Source of the DNA: Paracoccaceae bacterium
GTDB lineage: Bacteria; Pseudomonadota; Alphaproteobacteria; Rhodobacterales; Rhodobacteraceae
Reading direction: 5' to 3'
Length of the DNA stretch: 46,931 nt
Assembly: GCA_017510335.1 (NCBI GenBank)
Contig: JAFWNM010000025.1
Location: 1 to 46,931, forward strand
In this document: piece by piece, positions 31,621 to 40,458 of the stretch
Numbering within the stretch: the first letter of the stretch is position 1
Layout of the letters: each line of letters opens with the position of its first letter
Notes under the pieces: generated by a model
What the model saw: only the letters and a program-made list of their open reading frames with translations
Told to the model about the DNA's origin: nothing
Databases searched by the model: none
Translations under genes and position numbers: made by a program

Positions 31621-33429
31621 TTATAATTCCGCAGGGTCCTGCGGGTTTTCCAAAAGGCGCTCAATCTCGGCCAGGGCAGTGTCGCGTTCACGCAAGCAGG
31701 CTTGCGCGGCATCCAGCAGGGACAGCAACAAATCCTGTGCATAGCGTGCATCATTCAGAAAAGAGGCCGCATTGGCCGCAGTTATCTGGCGGGCCTGCAG
31801 CAGCCTTTCGGCACGCTGGGCATGGGTTGTGTAGGTTTGCCCCAGAACCGCGCGTTCTTCCAGCAAGGTCAGCGCGCTGCGCTGGCTTTCCGGCAGGCGT
31901 TCCAGCCGATCTATTTCAAAGAACAATTCGCCAATTTCCGTGCGCAACCCGTCATACAGAACAGTTATCGCACCCGCATCATCGCGGCTGAAGCGCTGCA
32001 CATTCGGGCGCATGTGTTTGGCCGCCTTGACAGCGCGCACCAGTGCATTTGCCCCGTCGCGCAATTCCTGCAAACGGGTCTGGGCGGGTCTGGGCAGGGG
32101 CAAGCTGCCCTTGGTGGCGGTAAAATCCAGTATCGCGGCGTGCAGGGGCTTGATCTTGTCCTGATACCGGCGGTCAAAATCCACGCGTATAGCGTCACGG
32201 CTGCGCGAAACGGTCGTCGGCACATCCCTTGACGCGCGCAAATCCTCCAACCGCATGTTCAGCCCTTCACAGATCAGGCCCGCCGCGTTCCGATACAGGT
32301 GCCACACTTCATTTTGCAATGCGGTCACAATGGGCGCGGGAAAATCCCCCAACTGGGCTGAAATGAACTGCGGCTGGCTGATGCTGGGAACAGGTGTGGC
32401 GATGCGGCGTTCCAGCAGGCGTATCAACCGCGGGATCAGCGGGATCATCAGCGCGATCCCAAGCAGGTTGAACAATGTATGGAACACCGCCAGCCGCAAG
32501 GCAAAATCATCAGCACCAATACCCAGAATGTCGCTGAGTCCATCCACAGCAAGGTGCAAGGGCGCAATCAGAACCAGCGCGACACATGCTGTCATGGTAT
32601 TGAAGATAAGATGCGCCAGCGCCAGACGCTTGCCCTGATAATTGGCCGACCCCGCGCCGATAAGCGCGGTGACCGTGGTGCCGATATTGGCCCCGATCGC
32701 CACAGCAAGCGCATTGTCATAGCCAATTTGCCCGGCCGCCAGCGCCGTGATGACCAGCAGCATGGTGGCATGGCTGGATTGCATCACCACAGTCGCCAGC
32801 GCCCCAAGGCCCGTATAAACCACCAGCCCCACAACCCCGCCCAGCGCCAGCCGCGTCAGGTCAAACCCCGCGCTGTAGGCGTCGAACCCGTCCTTGATGA
32901 AGGCAATTCCCAAAAACAGCAGCCCGATTCCCGTCAGCACCTGCCCCGCCCCGCGGCTGCGGTCGCCGCGCTGGAACAACAGCACGGCGCCCAGCGCCAG
33001 CAACGGCAGCGCATAGGCGGCAATGTCAACCTTGACCCCCACCCCGGCAATCAGCCACGCCCCTGTCGTCGTGCCCAGATTGGCCCCGAAAATAATACCA
33101 ATCCCCGCCTGAAGCGTGATCAACCCCGCACTTAGAAATGAAATGGAAATGACCGACACCAGTGAACTGGATTGGGTGATCGCGGTTGCCGCCACGCCAA
33201 ACCCCATAGCGCGCGGCAAGGTGCCTGTCGCTTGTGCCAGCACGCGTTCCAGCACACTGCCGCCAAGCGCCTTGAACCCGTCTTCCAGCATCATCATGCC
33301 CAGCAGGAACACCGCAACACCGGCCGCGATGCGCTGGAAATCGGCATTCAGCGCAAACGCAAACACCAGCACCCCCAGAACAAGGGCAAGACGCAGGGAA
33401 GCGATGTAACGCTGGACAAAGGCTTTCAT
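31621..33429 (-). CDS. Na/Pi cotransporter family protein with PhoU-like tail
   Basis: A 602-residue membrane protein of the NptA/YjbB group, which moves phosphate with sodium. Two Na/Pi-cotransporter repeats are visible: QSSSLVSVISISFLSAGLI (about 90) and MQSSHATMLLVITALAAG (about 225), each with the QSS motif, among eight or more hydrophobic segments in the first 360 residues. The C-terminal 200 residues are a helical PhoU-like region (VWHLYRNAAGLICEGLN, QRAERLLQARQITAANAASF). The start at 33429 is chosen over 33747. The longer version adds 106 non-membrane, arginine-rich residues and would overlap the divergent uvrB start. Confidence 0.88.
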   Translation of the reverse strand: MKAFVQRYIASLRLALVLGVLVFAFALNADFQRIAAGVAVFLLGMMMLEDGFKALGGSVLERVLAQATGTLPRAMGFGVAATAITQSSSLVSVISISFLSAGLITLQAGIGIIFGANLGTTTGAWLIAGVGVKVDIAAYALPLLALGAVLLFQRGDRSRGAGQVLTGIGLLFLGIAFIKDGFDAYSAGFDLTRLALGGVVGLVVYTGLGALATVVMQSSHATMLLVITALAAGQIGYDNALAVAIGANIGTTVTALIGAGSANYQGKRLALAHLIFNTMTACVALVLIAPLHLAVDGLSDILGIGADDFALRLAVFHTLFNLLGIALMIPLIPRLIRLLERRIATPVPSISQPQFISAQLGDFPAPIVTALQNEVWHLYRNAAGLICEGLNMRLEDLRASRDVPTTVSRSRDAIRVDFDRRYQDKIKPLHAAILDFTATKGSLPLPRPAQTRLQELRDGANALVRAVKAAKHMRPNVQRFSRDDAGAITVLYDGLRTEIGELFFEIDRLERLPESQRSALTLLEERAVLGQTYTTHAQRAERLLQARQITAANAASFLNDARYAQDLLLSLLDAAQACLRERDTALAEIERLLENPQDPAEL

Positions 33430-33547
33430 CTTGGCATCAAGTATAGCAGCCCGCGCGGCGGGGTCTATTGGCCTTGCGCGCGCGAATGCGTCTTGAATGA
33501 CCGCGCCAAAAGGCCAAGTATGACGCAGACAGGAAACACATGACCCC

Positions 33548-35725
33548 ATGCCGCACAATAACCTGAACCAGCCCGCCGCCCGCCCCGATGTCCTGACCCG
33601 CCCGAAGATGGAGGGGGGCAAGCGCTTTCGCATGTCCAGCCCCTTCCTGCCTGCAGGCGACCAACCCACAGCCATTGCGGAACTGGTCGCGGGCGTGAGC
33701 GCGGGTGAACAAAACCAGGTGCTTCTGGGGGCCACCGGCACCGGCAAAACCTATACGATGGCCAAGATCATCGAGGAAACCCAACGCCCCGCCATCATTC
33801 TGGCGCCCAACAAAACACTTGCCGCGCAGCTTTATGGCGAATTCAAGGGCTTCTTTCCCGACAACGCCGTGGAATATTTCGTCAGTTATTATGACTACTA
33901 TCAGCCCGAAGCCTATGTGGCGCGGTCCGACACCTATATTGAAAAAGAAAGCCAGATTAACGAACAAATCGACCGGATGCGCCATTCCGCAACCCGCGCA
34001 TTGATGGAACGCGATGATGTCATCATCGTGGCGTCTGTGTCGTGCATTTATGGTATCGGGTCTGTCGAAACCTATTCGGCAATGACGCAAGACCTGAAAA
34101 CAGCCGAAAGCTATGACCCCCGCCAGATCATGGCGGAACTGGTCGCCCAGCAATACCGCCGCAATGATGCAGCATTCCAGCGCGGGTCCTTTCGGGTGCG
34201 CGGCGATGTCATCGAACTGTGGCCTGCCCACCTTGAAGACCGCGCATGGAAGCTGTCATTCTTTGGCGATGAACTGGAAGGGATCACGGAATTCGACCCG
34301 TTGACAGGGGCGAAAACCGACAGTTTCGAACAGATCCGGATTTACGCCAACAGCCATTATGTAACCCCGCGCCCGACCATGCAGCAGGCCATCAAGGGCA
34401 TAAAGCACGAATTGCAGCAGCGCCTTGACCAGTTGACCGCCGAGGGGAAGTTGCTGGAAGCGCAGCGGCTGGAACAGCGCACGAAATTCGATCTGGAAAT
34501 GCTGGAAGCCACCGGCGTTTGCAACGGGATCGAGAATTATTCGCGCTACCTGACCGGGCGCGCGCCCGGTGAACCCCCGCCCACATTGTTTGAATTCATC
34601 CCCGACAATGCAATTGTCTTTGCCGATGAATCGCATGTGTCCGTGCCCCAGATCGGGGGCATGTATCGCGGCGACTACCGGCGCAAGTTCACGCTGGCCG
34701 AACACGGGTTCCGCCTGCCATCGTGCATGGACAACCGCCCCCTGAAATTCGAGGAATGGGACGCCATGCGCCCGCAATCGGTGTTTGTGTCCGCCACCCC
34801 CGCAGGCTGGGAGATGGAACAGACCGGCGGCGTGTTCACCGAACAGGTGATCCGCCCTACGGGGTTGCTGGACCCGCAGGTGGAAATCCGCCCCGTGCAT
34901 ATGCAGGTCGATGACCTTCTGGATGAAATCCGCCGCGTGGCCCTGCGCGATTTGCGCGTTCTGGTCACTGTGCTGACCAAACGCATGGCCGAGGATCTGA
35001 CGGAATACCTGCATGAACAGGGCATTCGCGTGCGTTATATGCACAGCGACATCGACACTATCGAACGCATCGAGATTTTGCGCGATTTGCGGCTGGGCGC
35101 GTTTGATGTGTTGATCGGCATCAACCTGTTGCGCGAAGGGCTGGACATTCCCGAATGCGGGCTGGTGGCCATTCTGGACGCCGACAAGGAAGGGTTCCTG
35201 CGGTCGGAAACGTCACTGGTGCAGACCATCGGGCGCGCGGCGCGCAATGCCGACGGGCGCGTGATCATGTATGCCGACCGTATAACAGGGTCGATGGAAC
35301 GCGCGCTGAACGAAACGAACCGCCGCCGCGAAAAGCAGATTGCCTATAACGAAAAACACGGCATAACGCCCCAGACCGTGCGCAAGAATGTCGAAGATGT
35401 GCTGGCAGGCATGTGGCAGGGCGACACCGACATGTCCCGCGTGACCGCCAAGGTTGACAAGGTCAAACCCGGCGCGAACCTTGCGGCCCATCTGGACGCG
35501 CTGCGCGCGGACATGCGCAAGGCCGCCGAAAACCTTGAATTCGAGGAAGCCGCGCGCCTGCGCGACGAAGTCAAGCGGCTGGAAGCCGTGGAACTGGCCA
35601 TTGCAGATGATCCGCTGGTGCGCCAGTCAGAAGTGCAGCAAGCCGTCGAAGATGCCGCTGTCAAGGGCCGGTCCACTGCAGGGCGCCCCGGACAACGTGG
35701 CGGGGTGAAACGGCGGGGTCGGTAA
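33548..35725 (+). CDS. uvrB: Excinuclease ABC subunit B (UvrB)
   Basis: A 725-residue DNA-repair helicase-like protein that with UvrA finds damage and with UvrC makes the dual incision. It has Walker [13 protein letters not shown] (about 61), the beta-hairpin region [11 protein letters not shown] (about 114), DEI-like [12 protein letters not shown], domain 3 motifs [14 protein letters not shown] and [23 protein letters not shown] and a C-terminal UVR coiled coil (about 650-690, [19 protein letters not shown]) that binds UvrC. Length is typical plus a basic tail. Divergent from the Na/Pi gene with 118 bp between starts, which should hold both promoters. Confidence 0.97.
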   Translation: MPHNNLNQPAARPDVLTRPKMEGGKRFRMSSPFLPAGDQPTAIAELVAGVSAGEQNQVLLGATGTGKTYTMAKIIEETQRPAIILAPNKTLAAQLYGEFKGFFPDNAVEYFVSYYDYYQPEAYVARSDTYIEKESQINEQIDRMRHSATRALMERDDVIIVASVSCIYGIGSVETYSAMTQDLKTAESYDPRQIMAELVAQQYRRNDAAFQRGSFRVRGDVIELWPAHLEDRAWKLSFFGDELEGITEFDPLTGAKTDSFEQIRIYANSHYVTPRPTMQQAIKGIKHELQQRLDQLTAEGKLLEAQRLEQRTKFDLEMLEATGVCNGIENYSRYLTGRAPGEPPPTLFEFIPDNAIVFADESHVSVPQIGGMYRGDYRRKFTLAEHGFRLPSCMDNRPLKFEEWDAMRPQSVFVSATPAGWEMEQTGGVFTEQVIRPTGLLDPQVEIRPVHMQVDDLLDEIRRVALRDLRVLVTVLTKRMAEDLTEYLHEQGIRVRYMHSDIDTIERIEILRDLRLGAFDVLIGINLLREGLDIPECGLVAILDADKEGFLRSETSLVQTIGRAARNADGRVIMYADRITGSMERALNETNRRREKQIAYNEKHGITPQTVRKNVEDVLAGMWQGDTDMSRVTAKVDKVKPGANLAAHLDALRADMRKAAENLEFEEAARLRDEVKRLEAVELAIADDPLVRQSEVQQAVEDAAVKGRSTAGRPGQRGGVKRRGR

Positions 35726-35733
35726 GCATGAAG

Positions 35734-35764
35734 AAGCGCGGCGCACGCGTGCGGGGCCGCGCTT
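35734..35764. terminator. Hairpin terminator between convergent uvrB and lactonase genes
   Basis: AAGCGCGGC (35734-35742) and GCCGCGCTT (35756-35764) form a perfect 9-bp GC-rich stem with a 13-base loop. It lies 9 bp after the uvrB stop and 7 bp from the stop of the convergent lactonase gene, so it can serve both directions. T runs after the stem are short. Confidence 0.7.
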
Positions 35765-35770
35765 TATGCT

Positions 35771-36607
35771 TCAATCCGGCAGCCTGACACAAGCTTCCTG
35801 CAGGCCCTTGCCCGCATCACGCAGGCAAAACGTGGCCCCGTCCAGTGGCGTGGGCCGGGCAAGCCCTTCGCGGGCGGTCGTGCAATATAGGTCCGTCAAA
35901 TCCGGACCGCCAAACGCCGGGCACGACGTGTGCGCGGCAGGAAAAGACACGGCGCGCAGGAAATCCCCGTTTGGGGCATAGGCGGCCACACGCCCCGCCC
36001 CCCATTGGGCAAGCCAGAAATTGCCCCCCGCATCGAAAACCGCGCCATCCGGTTTATAAGGCGTGCCGCGCAGGTCCAGCCAGCATTCTGCAGGGGCAGC
36101 AGGCCATCCTTGCGCGTCCAGTGCCACGCGCATCACCTGCTGTGTCACAGTGTCGGTGAAGCAGGCGGAACGCCCGTCAGGGGCAAAACTGATGGCGTTG
36201 GGAATGCTGATTTCGTCAAACAGCTTGCGCAACTCCCCCCGATACCACCGCCAGATGGACCCGGCCCCTTTTTCAGCACGCTTGCCCATGGTGCCAATCC
36301 AGAACCCGCCATGCGGGTCGGCCCGCCCGTCATTGGAACGGGTGTGGGGCATGTCCGCTTCCAGCGGGGACAGGTCGCGCTGATGGCCGGTTTCAAGGTC
36401 AAATACAAACAGGCGGGTTTCAGACGCAATCAACATGGTGGCGCGATCGATCCAGCCTGCAGCCGATACCATTTCGTCAAATTCCCACGTCTTTGCCAGG
36501 CTGTGCAATTTGCATCCGATAATATCAAACCAGAAGAATTCCGCACGTTCGGGGTGCCATAGCGGCCCTTCCCCCAATGTGCATCTTGTGTCGTTGATTG
36601 GGGTCAT
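35771..36607 (-). CDS. SMP-30/gluconolactonase-family lactonase
   Basis: A 278-residue six-bladed propeller of the SMP-30/regucalcin group. Metal-site residues are seen in [18 protein letters not shown] (Glu about 10), [18 protein letters not shown] (Asn/Asp about 98) and [15 protein letters not shown] (Asp about 195). It should open a sugar lactone, here probably galactono-1,4-lactone, to the sugar acid. The start at 36607 has GGAGG eight bases upstream and overlaps the stop of dgoA (ATGA). Last gene of a four-gene sugar-acid operon, followed by a terminator. Confidence 0.9.
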   Translation of the reverse strand: MTPINDTRCTLGEGPLWHPERAEFFWFDIIGCKLHSLAKTWEFDEMVSAAGWIDRATMLIASETRLFVFDLETGHQRDLSPLEADMPHTRSNDGRADPHGGFWIGTMGKRAEKGAGSIWRWYRGELRKLFDEISIPNAISFAPDGRSACFTDTVTQQVMRVALDAQGWPAAPAECWLDLRGTPYKPDGAVFDAGGNFWLAQWGAGRVAAYAPNGDFLRAVSFPAAHTSCPAFGGPDLTDLYCTTAREGLARPTPLDGATFCLRDAGKGLQEACVRLPD

Positions 36608-37200
36608 TGTGCATCCTCCCATGCGGCGACGATATCACTTGCGCGTTTTCCGACATCTGCGGCGGTCATGCCCGGCGCATATAGTGCCGTCCCAAGGCCG
36701 AAGCCGGTTGCCCCTGCTGCCAGCCAGTTGCCAAAATCCTGCGGGCCAACACCGCCCACTGCATAAACCGGCACATCGGGCAGAACCGCACGCATGGCAC
36801 GCAGCCCCTGCGCCCCGACCAGGCTGGCGGGAAACAGCTTCAACCCTGTGGCGCCGGCGCGAATGGCGCAAAATGCCTCGGTCGGGGTCAGGATGCCGGG
36901 AAAACTGTCCATGCCGGCCTGTCGCGTGGCCGCAATGACGCCCGTGTTACAATCGGGCGAAACGACCAGCCGCGCCCCGGTTGCTGCAACCTGCGCGACC
37001 TGCTGTTCGGTCAGAACTGTGCCTGCCCCGATTTGCGCCTGCGTCCCGAACGCAGCAACCATGGCGGCAATGCTGTCCAGCGGGTCGGGGGAATTCAGCG
37101 GCACTTCGATACGGGTAATGCCTGCATCTATCAGGGCCTCGGTTACGGAAACAGCCTCTGGCGGGGTGATCCCGCGCAGAATGGCGATCAATGCGCGCAT
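36604..37200 (-). CDS. dgoA: 2-dehydro-3-deoxy-6-phosphogalactonate aldolase
   Basis: A 198-residue class I aldolase of the KDPG/KDPGal family, which splits 2-keto-3-deoxy-6-phosphogalactonate into pyruvate and glyceraldehyde-3-phosphate. It has [12 protein letters not shown] with the catalytic glutamate of [17 protein letters not shown] (about 33), [20 protein letters not shown] and the Schiff-base lysine in [14 protein letters not shown] (about 122). The SPDC and LNSP stretches favour the DgoA over the KDPG (Eda) branch, as does the neighbouring kinase. Its start overlaps the dgoK end by 13 bp. Confidence 0.92.
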   Translation of the reverse strand: MRALIAILRGITPPEAVSVTEALIDAGITRIEVPLNSPDPLDSIAAMVAAFGTQAQIGAGTVLTEQQVAQVAATGARLVVSPDCNTGVIAATRQAGMDSFPGILTPTEAFCAIRAGATGLKLFPASLVGAQGLRAMRAVLPDVPVYAVGGVGPQDFGNWLAAGATGFGLGTALYAPGMTAADVGKRASDIVAAWEDAQ

Positions 37201-38099
37201 GGGGTTTGGTCCTGTGGAAGAAAGGCACGCGCGGCAAAAAGCCCCGCAAGTGTCAGTTCGGTTGCATCATATGTGCCGACCGGCACCGATAGCCGCGCAA
37301 GCGCGGTGGCATAGGGGTGCGCGATGGTCTGCGCGCCGATCACGGCCACGCGCTGCCCCAGCCAATAGGGTTTGCTGGCCGCCAGTTCCGCCCCGATCAG
37401 CAGACCCGACAGGCGCGCGCGGGCAAATGCAGCATCCTGCCCCTGCAACAAGGTTTCGGCGCGGATCGAAAACAACCGCGCCAACAGCCGTTCGGGCCGT
37501 TCCATGCCCTGATCAAACCCGTGGACAAAGCCCTGCTCGTCCCAGCCCGAAACCGAATGGCGCAAAATCGAATGTTCGGACAACAGCGCGAAGATTTCGC
37601 CGGTCATGAAGGTCTGAAAACTGACCACCTCGCCTGCGCTGACATGCACCCATTTGCTATGTGTTCCGGGCAGGCAGATCACCCCGTCCCAGCCGGGATT
37701 GCGCGCCAGAAACCCCGCGACCTGCGTTTCTTCGCCGCGCATGACATCCGCAGGCGACAGTTGCTTCAGGCCCGGAACGACATGCACACTTAGCCGCAGG
37801 TCGCGCGTAGGGGCACAAGCCAGCGTGTTGCCCAAAGGCACACAGGGGACCGTGGTATATGGGGCCTCGACCCAGCCTTGCTGACTGCCCAGCATGCCGC
37901 AGGCCACAACAGGGGTAATCCGGTCTTCGGGCAGCCAGTCGCTGGTCAACGCCAGCAAGGCCGGTTCAAATTCCGCGCGCGTCAGGCGGGACATGCCCTG
38001 GCCCGACTCTGCGGCGTGCACAACCGTGTCACTGGCCATACCCCAAACGCGCAAATGCGATGTGCCCCAATCCGCTGCAATCCAGTCAATCATGGTCAT
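37188..38099 (-). CDS. dgoK: 2-dehydro-3-deoxygalactonokinase
   Basis: A 303-residue kinase of the ASKHA-type DgoK family that phosphorylates 2-keto-3-deoxygalactonate. It begins [16 protein letters not shown] (phosphate-binding loop), then [37 protein letters not shown] (about 153) and [16 protein letters not shown]. Length is typical. It starts four bases into the end of the SDR gene and ends inside dgoA, so the operon is tightly coupled. A second ATG two codons on is equally possible. Confidence 0.92.
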   Translation of the reverse strand: MTMIDWIAADWGTSHLRVWGMASDTVVHAAESGQGMSRLTRAEFEPALLALTSDWLPEDRITPVVACGMLGSQQGWVEAPYTTVPCVPLGNTLACAPTRDLRLSVHVVPGLKQLSPADVMRGEETQVAGFLARNPGWDGVICLPGTHSKWVHVSAGEVVSFQTFMTGEIFALLSEHSILRHSVSGWDEQGFVHGFDQGMERPERLLARLFSIRAETLLQGQDAAFARARLSGLLIGAELAASKPYWLGQRVAVIGAQTIAHPYATALARLSVPVGTYDATELTLAGLFAARAFLPQDQTPCAH

Positions 38100-38860
38100 C
38101 CTGTTACCACCACACCACCATCAATAACCAAAGATTGGCCTGTCACTGCCCGGCTGGCGTTTGACGCCAGAAACAACACCCCGCCCGCAATATCTGCAGG
38201 CGACAGCGTATCAGGCAGGCATTGCTTGGCCAGATGCGCGTCCAGCCCTTCGGGCGTGACCCATTTTTCCAACTGTTTGGGTGTCATCACCCAACCCGGT
38301 GCCACCGCATTGACGCGGATGCGGTCCCCGCCGAATTCGCGCGCCAGACTGCGGGTCAGGCCATTCAGCGCGGAATTGGCACTGGTATAAACGGGGTAGC
38401 CCGCCTGCCCCATCATATAACTGATCGACGTCATGTTGACGATCGCGCCAGCGCCCGCAGCCTGCATCGCAGGAATGACCGCCTGACAGGCGTAGATGTA
38501 GGATTTGAAATTGATGGCCAACGCCCAGTCCAAGAAATCCTCGGTGACATCGGCAAGGCTATGGCGTTGGTCATTGGCGGCATTGTTCACCAGAACGCGC
38601 ACCGGCCCATGCGCCGCCGCGGCCTGTTCAACTGCCCCAACAAGCGCGGCACGGTCGGTAATATCGCAGGGAATGAAAAGGGGCCTGCGTCCGGTCTGTT
38701 CGGCCATCATGTCGCAAAACGCTGTTGCGTCCGACCGCTGCACGAAAGCGACCCTTGCCCCCTGGCGCAAGAAAGCTTCGGTCAGTCCGGCCCCGATACC
38801 GGAACCGCCCCCTGTAATGAAGACCGATGCATGTTCAAGGTCTGGGTAAATCGGGGTCAT
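38096..38860 (-). CDS. SDR-family sugar dehydrogenase (probable D-galactose 1-dehydrogenase)
   Basis: A 254-residue classical short-chain dehydrogenase: cofactor loop ITGGGSGIGAGLTEAFL, CDITDRAAL, NNAAND, catalytic serine in MTSISYM, Tyr-x-x-x-Ser/Asn site in YPVYTSANSALNGL (the usual lysine after YxxxK is replaced by N in the row as I read it, worth noting), and PGWVMTPKQ. Basic residues after the second strand (QRSDA) could allow NADP or NAD. The operon context suggests oxidation of galactose to its lactone as the first step. The start at 38860 has GGAG six bases upstream; the longer start at 38911 has none. Confidence 0.82.
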   Translation of the reverse strand: MTPIYPDLEHASVFITGGGSGIGAGLTEAFLRQGARVAFVQRSDATAFCDMMAEQTGRRPLFIPCDITDRAALVGAVEQAAAAHGPVRVLVNNAANDQRHSLADVTEDFLDWALAINFKSYIYACQAVIPAMQAAGAGAIVNMTSISYMMGQAGYPVYTSANSALNGLTRSLAREFGGDRIRVNAVAPGWVMTPKQLEKWVTPEGLDAHLAKQCLPDTLSPADIAGGVLFLASNASRAVTGQSLVIDGGVVVTG

Positions 38861-39144
38861 GCCATGCTCCGGGGTTGACGGCTGTTTCGGGGTAGGTTGG
38901 CCAGCCTGCATGCGCAGACAACCGCGAAAGCGCGCAGAACTTCCCCTGATGGTCCAGTATTATATCTTCGCGCCGTGTGGTTCCGTTCTTTGAAACCCTT
39001 TTCAGGACCCGGAAAACATGGTGCGAGTTGCCGCCCGTTGTCAAGACGCGGTTTTCCAACGGGATACCACATCAGTGCAGCGCGGCGGCGGGCATGGCCG
39101 GCACATCAGGCAACGCCCCGCGCGCTTTACTGCAAGACGGCGCA
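38861..39144 (-). promoter_or_regulatory. Intergenic region carrying the sugar operon promoter (candidate)
   Basis: About 280 bp without a credible gene, upstream of the dehydrogenase. On the minus strand a TATAAT hexamer lies at 38964-38959, about 100 bp before the start codon, but the matching -35 is poor. A TTGACA lies further up, near 39034, without a good -10. A regulator-assisted promoter is likely; no operator could be recognised. Confidence 0.3.
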
Positions 39145-39993
39145 TTAAAGCGAGTCGCTGTTCAGTATCTTGCCCAAGGCGCGCCCCACACGTTGGGACA
39201 AGTCCACAAACACATCGTCAAATGCCTGAAACATGGCACGGTTGAACGCAACACCATGCGGGCTGGCGGAATAGTCTATGTAGTCTTGCAACTCTGCATC
39301 ACTCAGCGGTTGATAGGCCATAAGAAAATAGGATTCGATCCAGTCCGCCACATCGCGCCGTATGTCCGGTTCCTGCGCCTGCACCAAAGAAAGCAGATCC
39401 TCGGCATTCAGTCCGACAGTCGCGCTTTCAGACAGCATGCCCCGGTAATAGGCGAAACTTGTGTTCATCCCAAGCGTGACATTGAATTCGATCAGGTCAT
39501 TCACATCAATCCGATCCTGGACCATGCCCAACCGATCCGCCCCTTTGGCGTCCTGCTGGCCCATGCGGGCCTCCAGCAAGGCCAGGCGCGCCAGTTCATC
39601 CACTTCATCTTGCAACAAGGCCTCGCGCGCTGAAATTTCCAGCCTCAGGACACGCTGCCCCAGATCTGTTGTTGCGAAACGAATTGCATCCACCCGCGTC
39701 TGGGGGTGTGGTTCAAGCGCCTTGTCCAGCGCATCCACAAAATCCGCGAGCATGCGCGCAGGGTGGTATATTTCGTCCAGCTCCGTGCGCAAGATATCCA
39801 TCTCTCGATCAGACAGCGGCGCGGCGTTGTCCTGCCCGATCGCTGTTCTGCCTTCAATGGCCATGACCTCGAACAATTCGGGCAACAGGAACGCATCGGA
39901 CAGGTCTTCCGCGTGGCTAGCGCGGCCCAAGGATATCAGCGCTGTCGCGACGAACAGGACAATAATGCCTGCATGCCTTGCCGTGGTTGCCAT
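39145..39993 (-). CDS. Secreted protein of unknown function (DUF2059-like pattern)
   Basis: A 282-residue protein with a signal peptide (HAGIIVLFVATALISLGRA, cleavage near SHAEDLS), so exported to the periplasm. The mature part is acidic and helical (MDILRTELDEIYHPARMLAD, EDLLSLVQAQEPDIRRDVAD). The C-terminal third, YQPLSDAELQDYIDYSASPH, then FNRAMFQAFDDVF, has the pattern seen in DUF2059-type proteins. Function unknown. The start at 39993 is chosen because GAGG lies seven bases before it; ATGs at 39999 and 40062 are in frame. It reads toward the sugar operon across 280 bp and is probably independent. Confidence 0.8.
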   Translation of the reverse strand: MATTARHAGIIVLFVATALISLGRASHAEDLSDAFLLPELFEVMAIEGRTAIGQDNAAPLSDREMDILRTELDEIYHPARMLADFVDALDKALEPHPQTRVDAIRFATTDLGQRVLRLEISAREALLQDEVDELARLALLEARMGQQDAKGADRLGMVQDRIDVNDLIEFNVTLGMNTSFAYYRGMLSESATVGLNAEDLLSLVQAQEPDIRRDVADWIESYFLMAYQPLSDAELQDYIDYSASPHGVAFNRAMFQAFDDVFVDLSQRVGRALGKILNSDSL

Positions 39994-40169
39994 TCTCATA
40001 CCTCGCTGGATCCGTTCATTCCCTGTGGTTCTACCCGTCCTATGCTGCAGCGCAAAGAACATTCACGCGATCCGGTGCCGCCCTGTGCATCCGCGCATCA
40101 AAATTTCCGCCCCGACCAATATTCCGCTTGCAAGCCGCGCCTTACCACAGTAACCACCGATCCGATCAC

Positions 40170-40259
40170 GGAGAGGTGCCGGAGTGGTCGAACGGGGCGG
40201 TCTCGAAAACCGTTGTCCCTTTACGGGGACCCAGGGTTCGAATCCCTGTCTCTCCGCCA
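40170..40259 (+). tRNA. tRNA-Ser (anticodon CGA), with encoded CCA
   Basis: A 90-base class II tRNA. The acceptor strand GGAGAGG pairs with TCTCTCC. The anticodon stem GCGGT/ACCGT with loop CTCGAAA gives anticodon CGA. A long variable arm (GTCCCTTTACGGGGAC) is diagnostic for serine, and GGTTCGAATCC is the T arm, then G and CCA. It reads UCG codons. The DNA beyond its 3' end changes character (island-like genes, IS element), so it may have served as an integration target, but no repeat of its 3' end is visible within the window. Confidence 0.95.
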
Positions 40260-40458
40260 TTTACCTTCCGGTATCGTGTTGAATTGATTGCATTATTTGA
40301 AGCCTTTCCCTTCGCGGGGTAGCGAACGGGGTATCATCTTGCGTTTACCCCTTTGTCGAAGCATCGACGCTCGGCGCACTACACTGTTGTTTTAGCTGGT
40401 TCGCATGCAATCCCCAAGAGTGAATTGAAACGCTTCACTGTCGGACAAAGAACCGGCT

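Noticed and set aside
33430-33747. 106-residue N-terminal extension of the Na/Pi cotransporter
   Set aside because: It overlaps the divergent uvrB start and adds an arginine-rich segment unlike the family.
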